A stretch of 64,000 nucleotides of DNA from Flavobacterium sp. (GCA_016714905.1 JADKBW010000005.1:1-64000); one strand, 5' to 3'; positions 48,566 to 59,074 are shown, numbered from the stretch's first letter. The notes: generated by a model not told the origin, from the letters alone. Numbers and translations: made by a program.

Positions 48566-48573
48566 TATATTTG
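48566..48573 (+). promoter_or_regulatory. -7 box TATATTTG for ychF
   Basis: Exact TAnnTTTG match 26 bases upstream of the ychF ATG. Confidence 0.55.
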
Positions 48574-48599
48574 CACACTTTTTAAAATAAGCCACTAAA

Positions 48600-49694
48600 A
48601 TGAAAGCAGGAATTGTCGGATTACCCAACGTAGGAAAATCAACGTTATTTAATTGTTTGTCGAACGCCAAAGCACAAAGCGCTAATTTTCCGTTTTGTAC
48701 CATCGAGCCGAATATTGGTGTTGTAAATGTTCCAGATCCAAGAATTGAAAAACTAGAAGCCTTGGTAAAGCCTGAGCGTGTTCAAATGGCAACGGTGGAT
48801 ATCGTTGATATTGCTGGACTGGTAAAAGGCGCTAGTAAAGGTGAAGGTCTCGGGAATCAATTTCTTGGAAATATTAGAGAATGTAACGCGATTATTCATG
48901 TTTTACGCTGTTTTGACAACGACAATATTGTGCATGTTGATGGTAATGTCAACCCGATTCGCGATAAAGAAACAATCGACATCGAATTGCAGCTCAAAGA
49001 TTTAGAGACTGTTGACAAACGTCTCGAAAAAGTAAAACGTGCTGCCAAAACCGGAAACAAAGAAGCGCAAGTAGAAGAAGCTTTTTTAAATAGAATTCGC
49101 GAAGCTTTGTTGCAAGCCAAATCCGCGAGAACAGTAGAACCAAAAAATTTCGATGAAGAAGAATTAATGGAAAATTTTCAATTGATTACTTCTAAGCCGG
49201 TTTTGTACGTATGCAATGTCGATGAAGGTTCCGCAGTCAACGGAAACAAATACGTTGACCAAGTCCGTGAATTAGTGAAAGACGAAAATGCTGAAGTAAT
49301 CGTCTTGGCAGTAGGTACTGAAGCTGATATCACCGAACTCGAAACTTACGAAGAACGCAAAATGTTTCTGGAAGATTTAGGTCTCCATGAACCAGGAGCG
49401 TCGGTTCTCATTCGTGCAGCTTATAAATTATTGAAGCAGCAAACTTATTTTACCGCGGGTGTCAAAGAAGTACGAGCATGGACCATCAACATTGGAGCAA
49501 CAGCGCCGCAAGCTGCGGGTGTTATTCACACTGATTTCGAAAAAGGATTTATTCGGGCGGAAGTAATCGCTTTCGACGATTATGTTGCTTTTGGTTCAGA
49601 GTCGAAAGTAAAAGAAGCCGGAAAATTGAGAGTAGAAGGAAAAGAATATATCGTTAAAGATGGCGATGTCATGCACTTCCGTTTCAACGTTTAA
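48600..49694 (+). CDS. ychF: redox-regulated ATPase YchF
   Basis: 364 residues, the family norm. G1 is GLPNVGKST (7-15), G3 DIAGLVKGASKGEGLGNQFL, and the non-canonical specificity motif lies in VCNVDEG, where GTPases have NKxD. That is why this Obg-related protein prefers ATP. The C-terminal TGS domain carries VRAWTINIGATAPQAAGVIH. Ribosome-associated stress ATPase. Intact. Confidence 0.96.
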   Translation: MKAGIVGLPNVGKSTLFNCLSNAKAQSANFPFCTIEPNIGVVNVPDPRIEKLEALVKPERVQMATVDIVDIAGLVKGASKGEGLGNQFLGNIRECNAIIHVLRCFDNDNIVHVDGNVNPIRDKETIDIELQLKDLETVDKRLEKVKRAAKTGNKEAQVEEAFLNRIREALLQAKSARTVEPKNFDEEELMENFQLITSKPVLYVCNVDEGSAVNGNKYVDQVRELVKDENAEVIVLAVGTEADITELETYEERKMFLEDLGLHEPGASVLIRAAYKLLKQQTYFTAGVKEVRAWTINIGATAPQAAGVIHTDFEKGFIRAEVIAFDDYVAFGSESKVKEAGKLRVEGKEYIVKDGDVMHFRFNV

Positions 49695-49728
49695 TCGACG
49701 AACGACTAGAACCTATAAAAATTAACCA

Positions 49729-49757
49729 AAACCTGTAAATTATTTACAGGTTTTTTT
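49729..49757 (+). terminator. terminator of ychF
   Basis: AAACCTGTAAA and TTTACAGGTTT form an 11-bp stem followed by T-rich sequence. Confidence 0.85.
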
Positions 49758-49832
49758 GTTTTTCTAAATTCGTTTGCTTTCCTTTATCACACCCAATAGT
49801 TTATAAGTATATAATTCTTTAAAACCGAATCT

Positions 49833-50975
49833 ATGAAACTACAACAACTACTAATCAATCAGTCTAATGAGCAACGAATAGTTTCAAGTAATGATTCTTT
49901 TGACGGGAAAAACGCTGATTTAATTCTCGCCTTTGGACAACGAACACTGCTCGAAGACGTAAATCCATATCAAAAGCTGAGATCAAGTTTTCCTAATGCG
50001 CAAATTGTAATTTGTTCTTCTTCTGGACAAATTTCCGACCAGTGTACCATTCAAAAAGAAATCGTCGCGACTGCCATCGATTTTGAAAAAACAACCGTTA
50101 AAACCTGCGAATTTGATATTGTCGACAATAACGACATCAATGATTTGGGTAAAATGATGAAAGACAAATTAAGTGCATCCGACCTGAAATCTATTTTGAT
50201 TTTGTCTGAAGGAACTCATATCAACGGAACGGAACTCATCAATGAATTGATCAAACAAACCGACAAACAAATTCCTATTTTTGGTGGTTTAGCAGGCGAC
50301 GAATATTCATTTGAAAAAACAATCGTTGGTCTCAATCATGATGCTACAGCAGGCAAAATAGTAGCGATTGGATTTTACGGCAACAACATCCGTTTTGGAT
50401 TCGGATCTGAAGGTGGTTGGGGTGATTTTGGTCCAGAACGTGAAGTGACAAAATCAGATAAAAATGTACTTTACAAAATTGGTGATCGTTATGCGCTTGA
50501 TTTATATAAAGAATATCTTGGGAAATATGCCGAGGAGTTGCCTGGTTCGTCACTCTACTTTCCACTATCGATGCGAGAAAATGGAGGCACTTCTTCTGTC
50601 GTGAGAACCATTTTGTCGATTGATGAAGATAAGAAATCAATGACTTTCGCAGGAAATATTCCCGTCGGTTCTTCCGTTCGTTTGATGAAAGGCAACACGG
50701 ACAAATTAATAGACGCCTCCGCAAATGCTGCAGCTCATATCACAAAGGAACCTAGTCTGCATACCCAATTGGCACTTCTAGTAAGTTGTGTGGGTAGACG
50801 CATCGTACTCGGCGATCGGGTAGAAGAAGAACTAGAAGTTGTCAAAGATATTTTTGGTGATAAAACCATGTTATGTGGTTTTTACTCTTATGGAGAAATC
50901 TCTCCGACCTTAGACAACGTCGCTTGCGAATTACACAATCAAACAATGACCATTGCGACACTTTATGAAGCTTAG
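49833..50975 (+). CDS. FIST N/C domain ligand-sensing protein
   Basis: 380 residues, fully covered by FIST_N (about 20-215, ADLILAFGQR, FGGLAGDEYSFEKT) and FIST_C (about 220-375, DLYKEYLGKYAEELP, FCSYGEISP-like FYSYGEISPT). No signal peptide or membrane segment, so cytoplasmic. FIST domains are thought to sense small molecules and normally sit in signalling proteins. Here the next gene, three bases downstream, is a soluble hybrid kinase, so this protein is probably its detachable sensor. Confidence 0.85.
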   Translation: MKLQQLLINQSNEQRIVSSNDSFDGKNADLILAFGQRTLLEDVNPYQKLRSSFPNAQIVICSSSGQISDQCTIQKEIVATAIDFEKTTVKTCEFDIVDNNDINDLGKMMKDKLSASDLKSILILSEGTHINGTELINELIKQTDKQIPIFGGLAGDEYSFEKTIVGLNHDATAGKIVAIGFYGNNIRFGFGSEGGWGDFGPEREVTKSDKNVLYKIGDRYALDLYKEYLGKYAEELPGSSLYFPLSMRENGGTSSVVRTILSIDEDKKSMTFAGNIPVGSSVRLMKGNTDKLIDASANAAAHITKEPSLHTQLALLVSCVGRRIVLGDRVEEELEVVKDIFGDKTMLCGFYSYGEISPTLDNVACELHNQTMTIATLYEA

Positions 50976-50978
50976 ATA

Positions 50979-52495
50979 ATGAACAGATCCCATCTCCATA
51001 GAAACCTCAAACGACAACTCGATAAGTTTATGTCGGAGGAATTTATTGAGCAAAATCCAAATCTACTTTCCTTTATTCAAACGGTCAATCAAACGTATTT
51101 GAATTACGAAAAAGACGCGGAATTGTTCGAACAATCATCGCGTTTGAATGATAAGGAATATGGAGAGATGAACGCCAAACTAAAAGACGAGTTGGCAAAA
51201 AGAGTTTTCTTTCAAAGTAAATTGATTGATGCGATCAAACAGCTCAATGCAGAAGGTCAAGAGTTGGGTAGCGATGACAATCTATTGGATTTGCTGCATA
51301 TTCTTCACAAAGAAATCGAGATCAAAGCTGAAATTCAAAGACAATTGTACGCCTCTATTGCTGAAGCGGAAGACGCGAACGATGCCAAATCTGAGTTTCT
51401 ATCGATCATGAGCCATGAAATTCGAACGCCGCTTAACGCGATTATCGGACTCATCTATATCATGGAAAAAGAAAATTCTTTAGAGAGTTTTCATGAGAAT
51501 ATTGATGTACTCAAACATTCGGCGCAAAACTTATTCTTATTTATTAACAACATACTGATTTCAGCAAAATCGAAGCAGGAAAAGTCGATATCGAAAAAAT
51601 CCCATTCAATTTAGTCGACCTAGTAAAACAAATTGCGCGTTCTCTCGAAGCACGAGCCTCTGAGAATTTGAATGTAATTGAAGTTAAAGTCGATTCTGAT
51701 TTTGTTCCAAATCTCATTAGCGATCCGTTGCGCATCAATCAAGTGATTACCAATTTGATTTCAAATGCAATCAAATTCACTCAAGACGGAAAAATTACAA
51801 TCAAGTTGCATCAAATTAGTGTGCTCGAAAATATTTCTTCATTCAAAATAGAAGTTATTGATAACGGAATCGGAATCGACAAAGACAAGTTCCACTCCAT
51901 TTTTCAAAAATTCTCCCAAGCCGAAACCAAAACTTCAAGGCAGTTTGGAGGCACAGGCTTAGGATTAGTGATTACGAAAAAACTATTGAATTTACTAGGT
52001 TCTGATATCCGATTTGACAGTGAAATTGGCAAAGGTTCTAATTTCTTTTTTGTGTTGCACTTGCCCATTGATAGCAAAGCAAGTTCAGTCAACACCAATG
52101 ACCTTCATGACGATTACAAAGAAGAAAACCTCAAGGGATTGCGCGTTTTGTTGGTCGAAGACAACATGATCAATACCAAAATTGCACAAAAGATTATGAG
52201 CCAATGGGATGTGATTGTCGATTGCGCGGAAAACGGTTTAATCGGCGTGGAAAAATTCAACGCCAATTCCTACGATGTCATTCTTATGGATCTTTCTATG
52301 CCAGTCATGGATGGGTACGACGCGACGATTGAAATCCGAAAAACCGACAAACTCATTCCTATTATTGCCCTAACCGCGTCCGCTTCTTTTGGTTACCTCG
52401 ATCGCGCTTTGCAAATCGGAATCAACGAATATATCATCAAACCGTTCAACCCGAAGGAACTCAACATGAAGTTGAGCAAGTATTATTTCTATTAA
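50979..52495 (+). CDS. cytoplasmic hybrid histidine kinase with receiver domain, one-base frame break
   Basis: 505 residues in two frames. A coiled-coil N-terminus (20-135) has no membrane segment. HisKA follows with His146 in MSHEIRTPLNAIIGL, then HATPase_c (NLISNAIKFTQDG, IDNGIGIDKDKF, FGGTGLGLVI) and a C-terminal receiver (LLVEDNMINT, DVILMDLSMPVMDGYDA, ALTASA). At 51,557 one G is missing: NILISAKSKQE becomes NILDFSKIEAGKVDIEK with GG. Phosphorelay partner unknown; the FIST protein upstream is the likely input. The downstream gene is not regulatory. Confidence 0.88.
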
Positions 52496-52510
52496 TTTTT
52501 TGGGCCCATT

Positions 52511-52648
52511 TCCAGCTGTACATTCCAAGATTTTGCAAAAACCCTTTTTTTGAAAGCCCCGAAAAGCGCTTCCGCTGGTCGCATTTTCAGGACAACAAAA
52601 ATAGCGCTTTTTGCAAAAATGCTTCCATTGCCATCTGGGGCAAGCCGC
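52511..52648 (+). repeat. interspersed repeat B, copy 2
   Basis: About 138 bp with the same CCAGCTGTAC left end, GCTTCCGCTGGTCGC centre and TGCCATCTGGGGCA right end as 23,649-23,789. The paired arms here are TTTTGCAAAAA and TTTTTGCAAAA, unrelated in sequence to those of copy 1. Confidence 0.7.
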
Positions 52649-52712
52649 AATATATCTACACTTTTCTCGTTAATAGATTGTCTATTTTCTCCACCAGTTA
52701 TTTTATTTTCAA

Positions 52713-53702
52713 ATGCAAATAAGATCAAAAGTATCTACATTAGTCACTTGTTTATTGGTTTTTTTGATAACCAACTTCAGCTATTCACAGTCTTATGCCA
52801 CAGTTGATAATGCCATTGCGAATTATCCAAAATCATTTGAATCACCCCAAAAACTGGCAGAAAAAATCAACACCGACTTTAAGACTGATGAAGAAAAAGC
52901 CAGAGCGATCTTCACTTGGATAGCAACAAATATTCGCTATGACCTCAAAGCATATTATTCACAATCTAGTAATCCCAGAATTGCCTATTCGTTTTCGAGT
53001 GAAGAAGAACGAATACAAAAGGAACAAAAATTTCGACAAGATAACGCCAAAAAATTACTGCGAACTAAAAAAGGCGTTTGCGAAGATTACGCTTCTTTGT
53101 TTCATACACTTTGTGAATTTGTCGGTCTAAAATGCATGACCATAACAGGTACTTCAAAAACTGTTTTAAATCATATCGGAAAACTGCCAAAAGCAAGTGA
53201 CCACGCCTGGAACGCAGTCAAAGTCGGAGAATCGTGGCGTCTCATCGATGTGACTTGGGCATCCGGAATAGCGAATCTTGAAACTGGTAAAATGCTACAA
53301 AAATTTAACGATGCTTATTTTTTTACGCCACCCGCCATTTTCTTTCTAAACCATTTTCCCGACGACAAGCGCTTCACCATGACCGACAAAACCGCCGAAG
53401 ATTTCGCCGCATTGCCTTTGTATTACGGAACATATCTAAAATCTGGATATGAAATCATTACGCCCGAGCAAGGTATTTTTTCACTTAAAGATACGCCAAG
53501 CATTGTTTTTCAAATCGCAGATCTTCCCGAAAATAGTATGGTGGCTTATGTTTTTAGCAACGATGGTAACATCGTTCCCGTAAAATTCCAACATCAAGAA
53601 AATAACGCATTATTTGAAATTCCATTGACCAAAAGAAATCGAGGTTATCTCACCATATATGTCAATAACGAATCGGTGGTTGCGTATAAAATTCAACCCT
53701 GA
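52713..53702 (+). CDS. secreted transglutaminase-like protein
   Basis: 329 residues with a signal peptide (cleavage after SYSQ). The transglutaminase core triad is visible: Cys in KGVCEDYASLFHTLCEF, His in SDHAWNAVKV, Asp in WRLIDVTW. The C-terminal 100 residues form an uncharacterised beta-rich domain. Periplasmic or surface peptidase or amidase is more likely than protein cross-linking, by family analogy. Confidence 0.8.
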   Translation: MQIRSKVSTLVTCLLVFLITNFSYSQSYATVDNAIANYPKSFESPQKLAEKINTDFKTDEEKARAIFTWIATNIRYDLKAYYSQSSNPRIAYSFSSEEERIQKEQKFRQDNAKKLLRTKKGVCEDYASLFHTLCEFVGLKCMTITGTSKTVLNHIGKLPKASDHAWNAVKVGESWRLIDVTWASGIANLETGKMLQKFNDAYFFTPPAIFFLNHFPDDKRFTMTDKTAEDFAALPLYYGTYLKSGYEIITPEQGIFSLKDTPSIVFQIADLPENSMVAYVFSNDGNIVPVKFQHQENNALFEIPLTKRNRGYLTIYVNNESVVAYKIQP

Positions 53703-53863
53703 TTATTTAGCAGATTTTCATAGTAAGCTATTGGTCAACCAACAACCGACAACCGTCAACGCACAACCGTTTTACTGTCAATATCATCTTAATAACTTTA
53801 GTCCGGACTACTTTCAATTTTTGCTGATATAGCTTACATTAGCACGTTTCCATAAAACTTACT

Positions 53864-55726
53864 ATGTCCGAACAAAATCAATATACCGAAGATAATATTC
53901 GCTCGCTCGATTGGAAAGAACACATCCGCATGCGACCGGGAATGTATATCGGAAAATTAGGTGACGGTTCCTCGCCCGATGACGGTATTTACATTCTGCT
54001 CAAAGAAGTCATCGACAACTGTATCGACGAGTTTGTCATGGGTTCCGGAAAAACCATCGAAGTGACCATCAAAGATAAAACCGTGTCCGTTCGTGATTAC
54101 GGTCGTGGAATTCCACTTGGGAAAGTCGTTGATGTGGTTTCGAAAATGAATACTGGTGGTAAGTACGATTCGCTTGCCTTTAAAAAATCTGTTGGTTTAA
54201 ATGGCGTCGGAACCAAAGCGGTCAACGCCTTGTCCAATTATTTCCGCGTCGAATCGGTTCGTGACGACAAACAAAAAGCAGCGGAATTCAACGGTGGTAA
54301 TCTTGTTCTCGAAGAAGATGTTATTGAAACCACCAAGCGCAAAGGAACGAAAGTTACTTTTACACCTGATGAAGCCATTTTTAAGAATTACAAATTCCGA
54401 AACGAATATGTAATCAAAATGTTGAAGAATTATTGTTACCTCAATACGGGATTAACGATTATTTACAACGGCGAAAAATTCTACTCTGATAATGGACTGA
54501 AAGATTTACTCGATGAAAATATCGCGATTGAAGATATGGTTTATCCCATCATTCATTTGCTCGGCGACGATATCGAAGTGGCCATTACGCACAGTAAATC
54601 ACAATACAGCAAAGAATACCATTCGTTCGTAAACGGTCAAAATACAACACAAGGAGGAACGCATTTGGTAGCGTTTCGTGAGGCTATCGTCAAAACGATT
54701 CGGGAATTTTATAACAAAGGTTTCGAACCTTCTGATATTCGAAAATCGATTGTAAGCGCCGTGAGCATTAAAGTCATGGAACCTGTTTTTGAGTCGCAAA
54801 CCAAAACCAAATTGGGTTCGACCGAAATGGGCTCAGAACCTGGAATGCCTTCGGTGCGTACGTTTATCAATGACTTTATCAAAAATAAATTAGATAATTT
54901 TTTACATAAGAATCCAGAAACGGCGGACTTACTGTTGCGCAAAATTTTGCAAGCAGAACGCGAACGTAAGGAACTCTCTGGAATTCGAAAATTAGCCAAA
55001 GACCGCGCGAAGAAATCGAGTTTGCACAACAAGAAACTGCGAGACTGTCGGGTGCATTTGCCCGATGTTAAAAATCCACGGTATTTAGAAAGTACACTTT
55101 TTATCACCGAGGGAGATTCGGCTTCCGGCTCGATTACCAAATCACGAGATGTCAATACACAAGCAGTATTTAGTTTGCGTGGAAAGCCTTTGAATTCGTA
55201 TGGCATGAGCAAAAAAATTGTCTATGAAAACGAGGAATTCAATTTATTACAAGCGGCTCTAGACATCGAAGATGACATGGAAAATTTGCGTTACAACAAC
55301 ATCGTAATTGCAACAGATGCCGACGTCGATGGAATGCACATTCGCCTGCTGCTCATTACGTTCTTCTTGCAGTTTTTCCCGGAATTAATCAAAGAAGGCC
55401 ATTTGTATATTTTGCAAACGCCTTTGTTTAGAGTTCGAAATAAAAAGGAAACCATCTATTGTTATTCTGATGAGGAAAGACGTGATGCGATTGAAAAATT
55501 GAAACCAAAACCAGAAATCACGCGATTTAAAGGATTGGGTGAAATTTCACCGGATGAGTTCAAAAATTTCATTGGAGAAACCATCCGACTTGACCCGATT
55601 ATGATGGATAAAAATACCTCAGTAGAGCAACTATTGTCGTTCTATATGGGAAAAAACACACCGGATCGCCAGGATTTTATCATCAATAATTTGAAGGTAG
55701 AATTGGATACGGTGGAAGCGAATTAA
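53864..55726 (+). CDS. parE: DNA topoisomerase IV subunit B
   Basis: 620 residues, intact. GHKL ATPase with RMRPGMYIG, EVIDNCIDEF, DYGRGIPLG and GLNGVGTKAVNALS. The TOPRIM domain has the Glu in FITEGDSASGS and the acidic pair in ATDADVDGMHIR; a C-terminal TFKGLGE-like RFKGLGEISP is present. Length and the absence of an insertion fit the short Bacteroidota type IV ATPase subunit rather than GyrB. Works with ParC in chromosome decatenation. parC follows after 127 bases, mostly occupied by repeat A. Confidence 0.93.
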   Translation: MSEQNQYTEDNIRSLDWKEHIRMRPGMYIGKLGDGSSPDDGIYILLKEVIDNCIDEFVMGSGKTIEVTIKDKTVSVRDYGRGIPLGKVVDVVSKMNTGGKYDSLAFKKSVGLNGVGTKAVNALSNYFRVESVRDDKQKAAEFNGGNLVLEEDVIETTKRKGTKVTFTPDEAIFKNYKFRNEYVIKMLKNYCYLNTGLTIIYNGEKFYSDNGLKDLLDENIAIEDMVYPIIHLLGDDIEVAITHSKSQYSKEYHSFVNGQNTTQGGTHLVAFREAIVKTIREFYNKGFEPSDIRKSIVSAVSIKVMEPVFESQTKTKLGSTEMGSEPGMPSVRTFINDFIKNKLDNFLHKNPETADLLLRKILQAERERKELSGIRKLAKDRAKKSSLHNKKLRDCRVHLPDVKNPRYLESTLFITEGDSASGSITKSRDVNTQAVFSLRGKPLNSYGMSKKIVYENEEFNLLQAALDIEDDMENLRYNNIVIATDADVDGMHIRLLLITFFLQFFPELIKEGHLYILQTPLFRVRNKKETIYCYSDEERRDAIEKLKPKPEITRFKGLGEISPDEFKNFIGETIRLDPIMMDKNTSVEQLLSFYMGKNTPDRQDFIINNLKVELDTVEAN

Positions 55727-55742
55727 ATCAATAAATACGGAG

Positions 55743-55830
55743 TGCCCTAGCCCTGATAGCAGCGATATCCTTTTGTGACGGCGTTCGGCACAAAAGATTT
55801 AGCGGATAGCAGGAATAGCTCCTAAAAAAA
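55743..55830 (+). repeat. interspersed repeat A, copy 3
   Basis: CCCTAGCCCTGATAGCAGCG, then ATCCTTTTGTG, a short loop, CACAAAAGATTTAGCGGATAG and CAGGAATAGCTCCTAAAA. CTTTTGTG and CACAAAAG pair exactly. It lies between parE and parC in sense orientation. Confidence 0.8.
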
Positions 55831-55853
55831 ATACTGATCAATAATCAGATTAA

Positions 55854-58551
55854 ATGAAAGACGAAGAAGACGAAGATATCAACGACAACCTAGAGGAAGA
55901 TGACGCTCAGGAAGAAGCCCAAGACGAATTGGCTGATGCCGTGAGTCCTGCTGTTGAGCATCATTTCTACGAGAACAACGAAGACGAAAACGATACGATT
56001 ACCAAAGTCACCGGAATGTACAAAGACTGGTTTTTGGACTATGCTTCGTATGTAATTCTAGAGCGCGCGGTTCCTGCCATTGAAGATGGTTTCAAACCGG
56101 TGCAACGTCGTATTATGCATTCGCTCAAAGAACTAGATGATGGTCGATATAATAAAGTCGCCAATGTCGTTGGTCACACCATGCAATACCATCCGCATGG
56201 AGATGCCAGTATTGGCGATGCGATGGTGCAAATCGGTCAAAAAGAATTGTTGATTGATTGTCAAGGAAACTGGGGAAATATTCTCACAGGCGATGGCGCT
56301 GCAGCTTCCCGTTATATCGAAGCTCGTTTGTCGAAATTCGCTTTAGAGGTTTTGTACTCGCCAAAGATTACCGATTGGGGCGTTTCTTATGACGGTCGAC
56401 GTGCGGAACCGAACAATCTTCCGGTAAAATTTCCGTTGCTTTTGGCGCAAGGTGCTGAAGGAATTGCGGTGGGTTTGTCTACGAAAGTGTTGCCGCATAA
56501 TTTTAATGAATTGATCGATGCGTCGATTAAGATATTAAAAGGCAAACCATTTCAAATCTTCCCGGATTTTCAAACGGCTGGAATTGCGGATATATCCAAT
56601 TATAATGATGGTATGCGCGGCGGCCGTGTTCGTGTTCGCGCAAAGATTGGACAACTAGACAAAAATACGTTGGTCATTACGCAAATTCCGTTTTCGACCA
56701 ACACCACCACATTGATTGACAGTATTTTGAAAGCCAACGAAAAAGGCAAAATCAAAATCAAGAAAATAGAAGACAATACGGCTGCGGAAGTAGAGATTTT
56801 AATTCACTTATATCCCGGCGTTTCCCCAGACAAAACCATCGATGCGCTTTTTGCTTTCACGGCTTGTGAAACTTCTGTCGCGCCTTTGGGTTGTGTGATT
56901 CAAGACAACAAACCTTTGTTTGTTGGCGTGTCGCATATGTTGAAAATATCGACGGAACGCACGGTGCAATTGCTCAAAAGTGAACTTGATATTCAGTTGA
57001 GTGAACTCGAAGAACAATGGCATTTCTTGTCGTTAGAACGCATTTTCATCGAGAACAGAATCTACCGTTTGATTGAAGAAGAAACCACCAAAGAAGGCGT
57101 TATTTCAGCCATCGACGAAGGATTGAAACCTTTTATCAAACCATTAAAAAGAGCGATTACCGAAGAAGATATTTTGCGTTTGACGGAAATCAAAATCATG
57201 CGTATTTCGAAATTCGATAGCAATAAAGCGCAAGACAAGATTGATGCACTTGAAGGCGACATCGAACAAGTCAAATACGATTTAGAACATTTGACGGATT
57301 TTGCGATTGCTTATTTTACCAAGCTTAAAGACAAATACGGAAAAGGTCGAGAACGTCAAACCGAGTTGCGAATTTTTGACGATATTGAAGCGACGAAAGT
57401 AGTGCTTAGAAATACTAAATTGTATGTCAATAGGGAAGAAGGTTTTATCGGAACTGGACTCAAAAAAGACGAGTATGTCACTGATTGCTCGGACATCGAT
57501 GATGTGATTGTGTTTCTGCGCGACGGAAATATGATGATTTCAAAAGTCGATGACAAGAAGTTTGTCGGCAAAGACATTATTCACGTTGCGATTTTTGATA
57601 AAAGCGACAAACGAACGATTTATAACATGATTTACCGCGATGGGAAATCAGGTCCGGCGTATATCAAGCGATTTAATGTGTCGGGTGTGACGCGAGACAA
57701 ATTGTATGATTTGACTAACGAAACCAAAGGTTCACAGATATTGTATTTCACTTGCAATCCAAATGGTGAAGCGGAAGTCATTACCGTTTTGTTACGTCAA
57801 GTGGGCAGCATCAAGAAACTCAAATGGGATTTAGATTTTGCGTCGATTGCGATTAAAGGTCGTGCTTCGAAAGGAAATCTGGTAACCAAATATCCAATCA
57901 AGAAATTGAGATTAAGGAAAAGGAATCTCGACTTTGTTGCCGAGAAAAATTTGGTTTGATGATACGGTTCAAAAGCTCAATACTGACGCACGTGGCGAAT
58001 TATTGGGTGAGTTCAGACCTAGCGACAAGATTTTGGTGATTTCACAAACCGGAAAACTCAAAGTCATCATACCAGAAATCACGACGCATTTTGACGAAGA
58101 TATGGTGGTCCTTGAAAAATGGATTCCAAACAAGCCGATTTCCGCCATTTATTACGATGGAGAAAAAGAGCGCTACTACGTGAAGCGTTTCTTGGTTGAA
58201 TCCGAAGGCAAAGAAGAAACCTTTATTACCGAACATCCAAACTCACAGTTGGAAATTGTTGCCACCGATTACCGCCCGGTGGCAGAATTGGTTTTTACCA
58301 AAGTCAAAGGCGTGCAAAAAGAAAATCAAGTCGTCGATTTAGAAGCGTTTATTGCCGTTAAAGGATTTAAAGCGCTCGGAAATCAATTGACGACAGATAA
58401 ATTGAAACAAGTCAATTTACTAGAATCCTTGCCTTACGAAGCGCCAGAAGAAGTCGTTCCTGAGGAAATAGAAGTGTCGGAAGAAACAGATGTTGAAGTT
58501 GCCGATGAAGATATTCAACTAGACGACGACGGACAGATTACGTTGTTTTAG
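55854..58551 (+). CDS. parC: DNA topoisomerase IV subunit A, two one-base frame breaks
   Basis: About 899 residues. An acidic N-terminal extension (about 45 residues) precedes the winged-helix core; the catalytic Tyr lies in GDGAAASRYIEARLSKFA. The coiled coil and gyrase-A C-terminal pinwheel region follow, ending with an acidic tail and DDDGQITLF. Near 57,904 (AAA for AAAA) and 57,922 (GG for GGG) two missing bases move the frame twice; restoring both gives KKIEIKEKGISTLLPRKIW. Such damage in an essential gene argues for consensus error. Acts with ParE. Confidence 0.92.
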
Positions 58552-58586
58552 GTTTGTAACCGCAAAGTTCGCCAAGAATAGAAAAC

Positions 58587-58624
58587 GCAAAGGGCGCAAA
58601 GAAATCAATCTTTGCGCCCTTTGC
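58587..58624. terminator. palindrome C1 between parC and the glycine-zipper gene
   Basis: GCAAAGGGCGCAAAG and CTTTGCGCCCTTTGC pair perfectly over an 8-base loop. It could act as a bidirectional terminator, although it lacks a T-run. Its 34-base core recurs inverted at 59,211-59,244. Confidence 0.6.
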
Positions 58625-58651
58625 ATGTATAGTCAGAGCATTCGAAGGTTA

Positions 58652-59074
58652 TTATTTGTTCTTTTTTGAGTCCAGTATCGCGCCTGTTCCTGCACCAACA
58701 CCTGCTCCAGCCAATCCGCCAATGATTGCACCTTCCCCTTTTTTCTTGGAAACAATAGCGCCTGTTACGGCGCCAACTCCAGCTCCGATTACAGCTCCTT
58801 TGGCAGCGCCGCTCCATCCTTTTCTTTTTTCTGTCACTGTGGTGGTGGTGTGTGTCGCCACACTAGAACGTTTTTGATTTGCAGCAATATTTTGCATCGA
58901 ATCAATTGATTTTTGCTTGGCCATAGCAATTTTTTGTTTTTCCAGCACAACATTCATCGAATCGATTGTCACTTGTTTCGTGTCATCAATGATACCTGCT
59001 TTATTTGCAATTTGTGGTTTGCATGACACCAAAAACAGACAGATTAGCGTGAAACTTACTAACTTATTTTTCAA
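58652..59074 (-). CDS. YMGG-like glycine-zipper lipoprotein
   Basis: 140 residues. Lipobox LFLVSC with Cys18 predicts lipidation. A Gln/Lys/Met-rich helical stretch (VLEKQKIAMAKQKSIDSMQ) is followed by Gly-zipper membrane-associating repeats (GAVIGAGVGAVTGAIV, AIIGGLAGAGVGAGTGAIL). Probably an envelope structural protein; function unknown. It is flanked on both sides by the same palindrome in opposite orientation. Confidence 0.75.
   Translation of the reverse strand: MKNKLVSFTLICLFLVSCKPQIANKAGIIDDTKQVTIDSMNVVLEKQKIAMAKQKSIDSMQNIAANQKRSSVATHTTTTVTEKRKGWSGAAKGAVIGAGVGAVTGAIVSKKKGEGAIIGGLAGAGVGAGTGAILDSKKNK

Noticed and set aside
58605..58817. Trp/Arg/Cys-rich 70-residue frame at the glycine-zipper gene
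   Set aside because: It is the glycine-zipper coding region read in a wrong frame and runs across palindrome C1.
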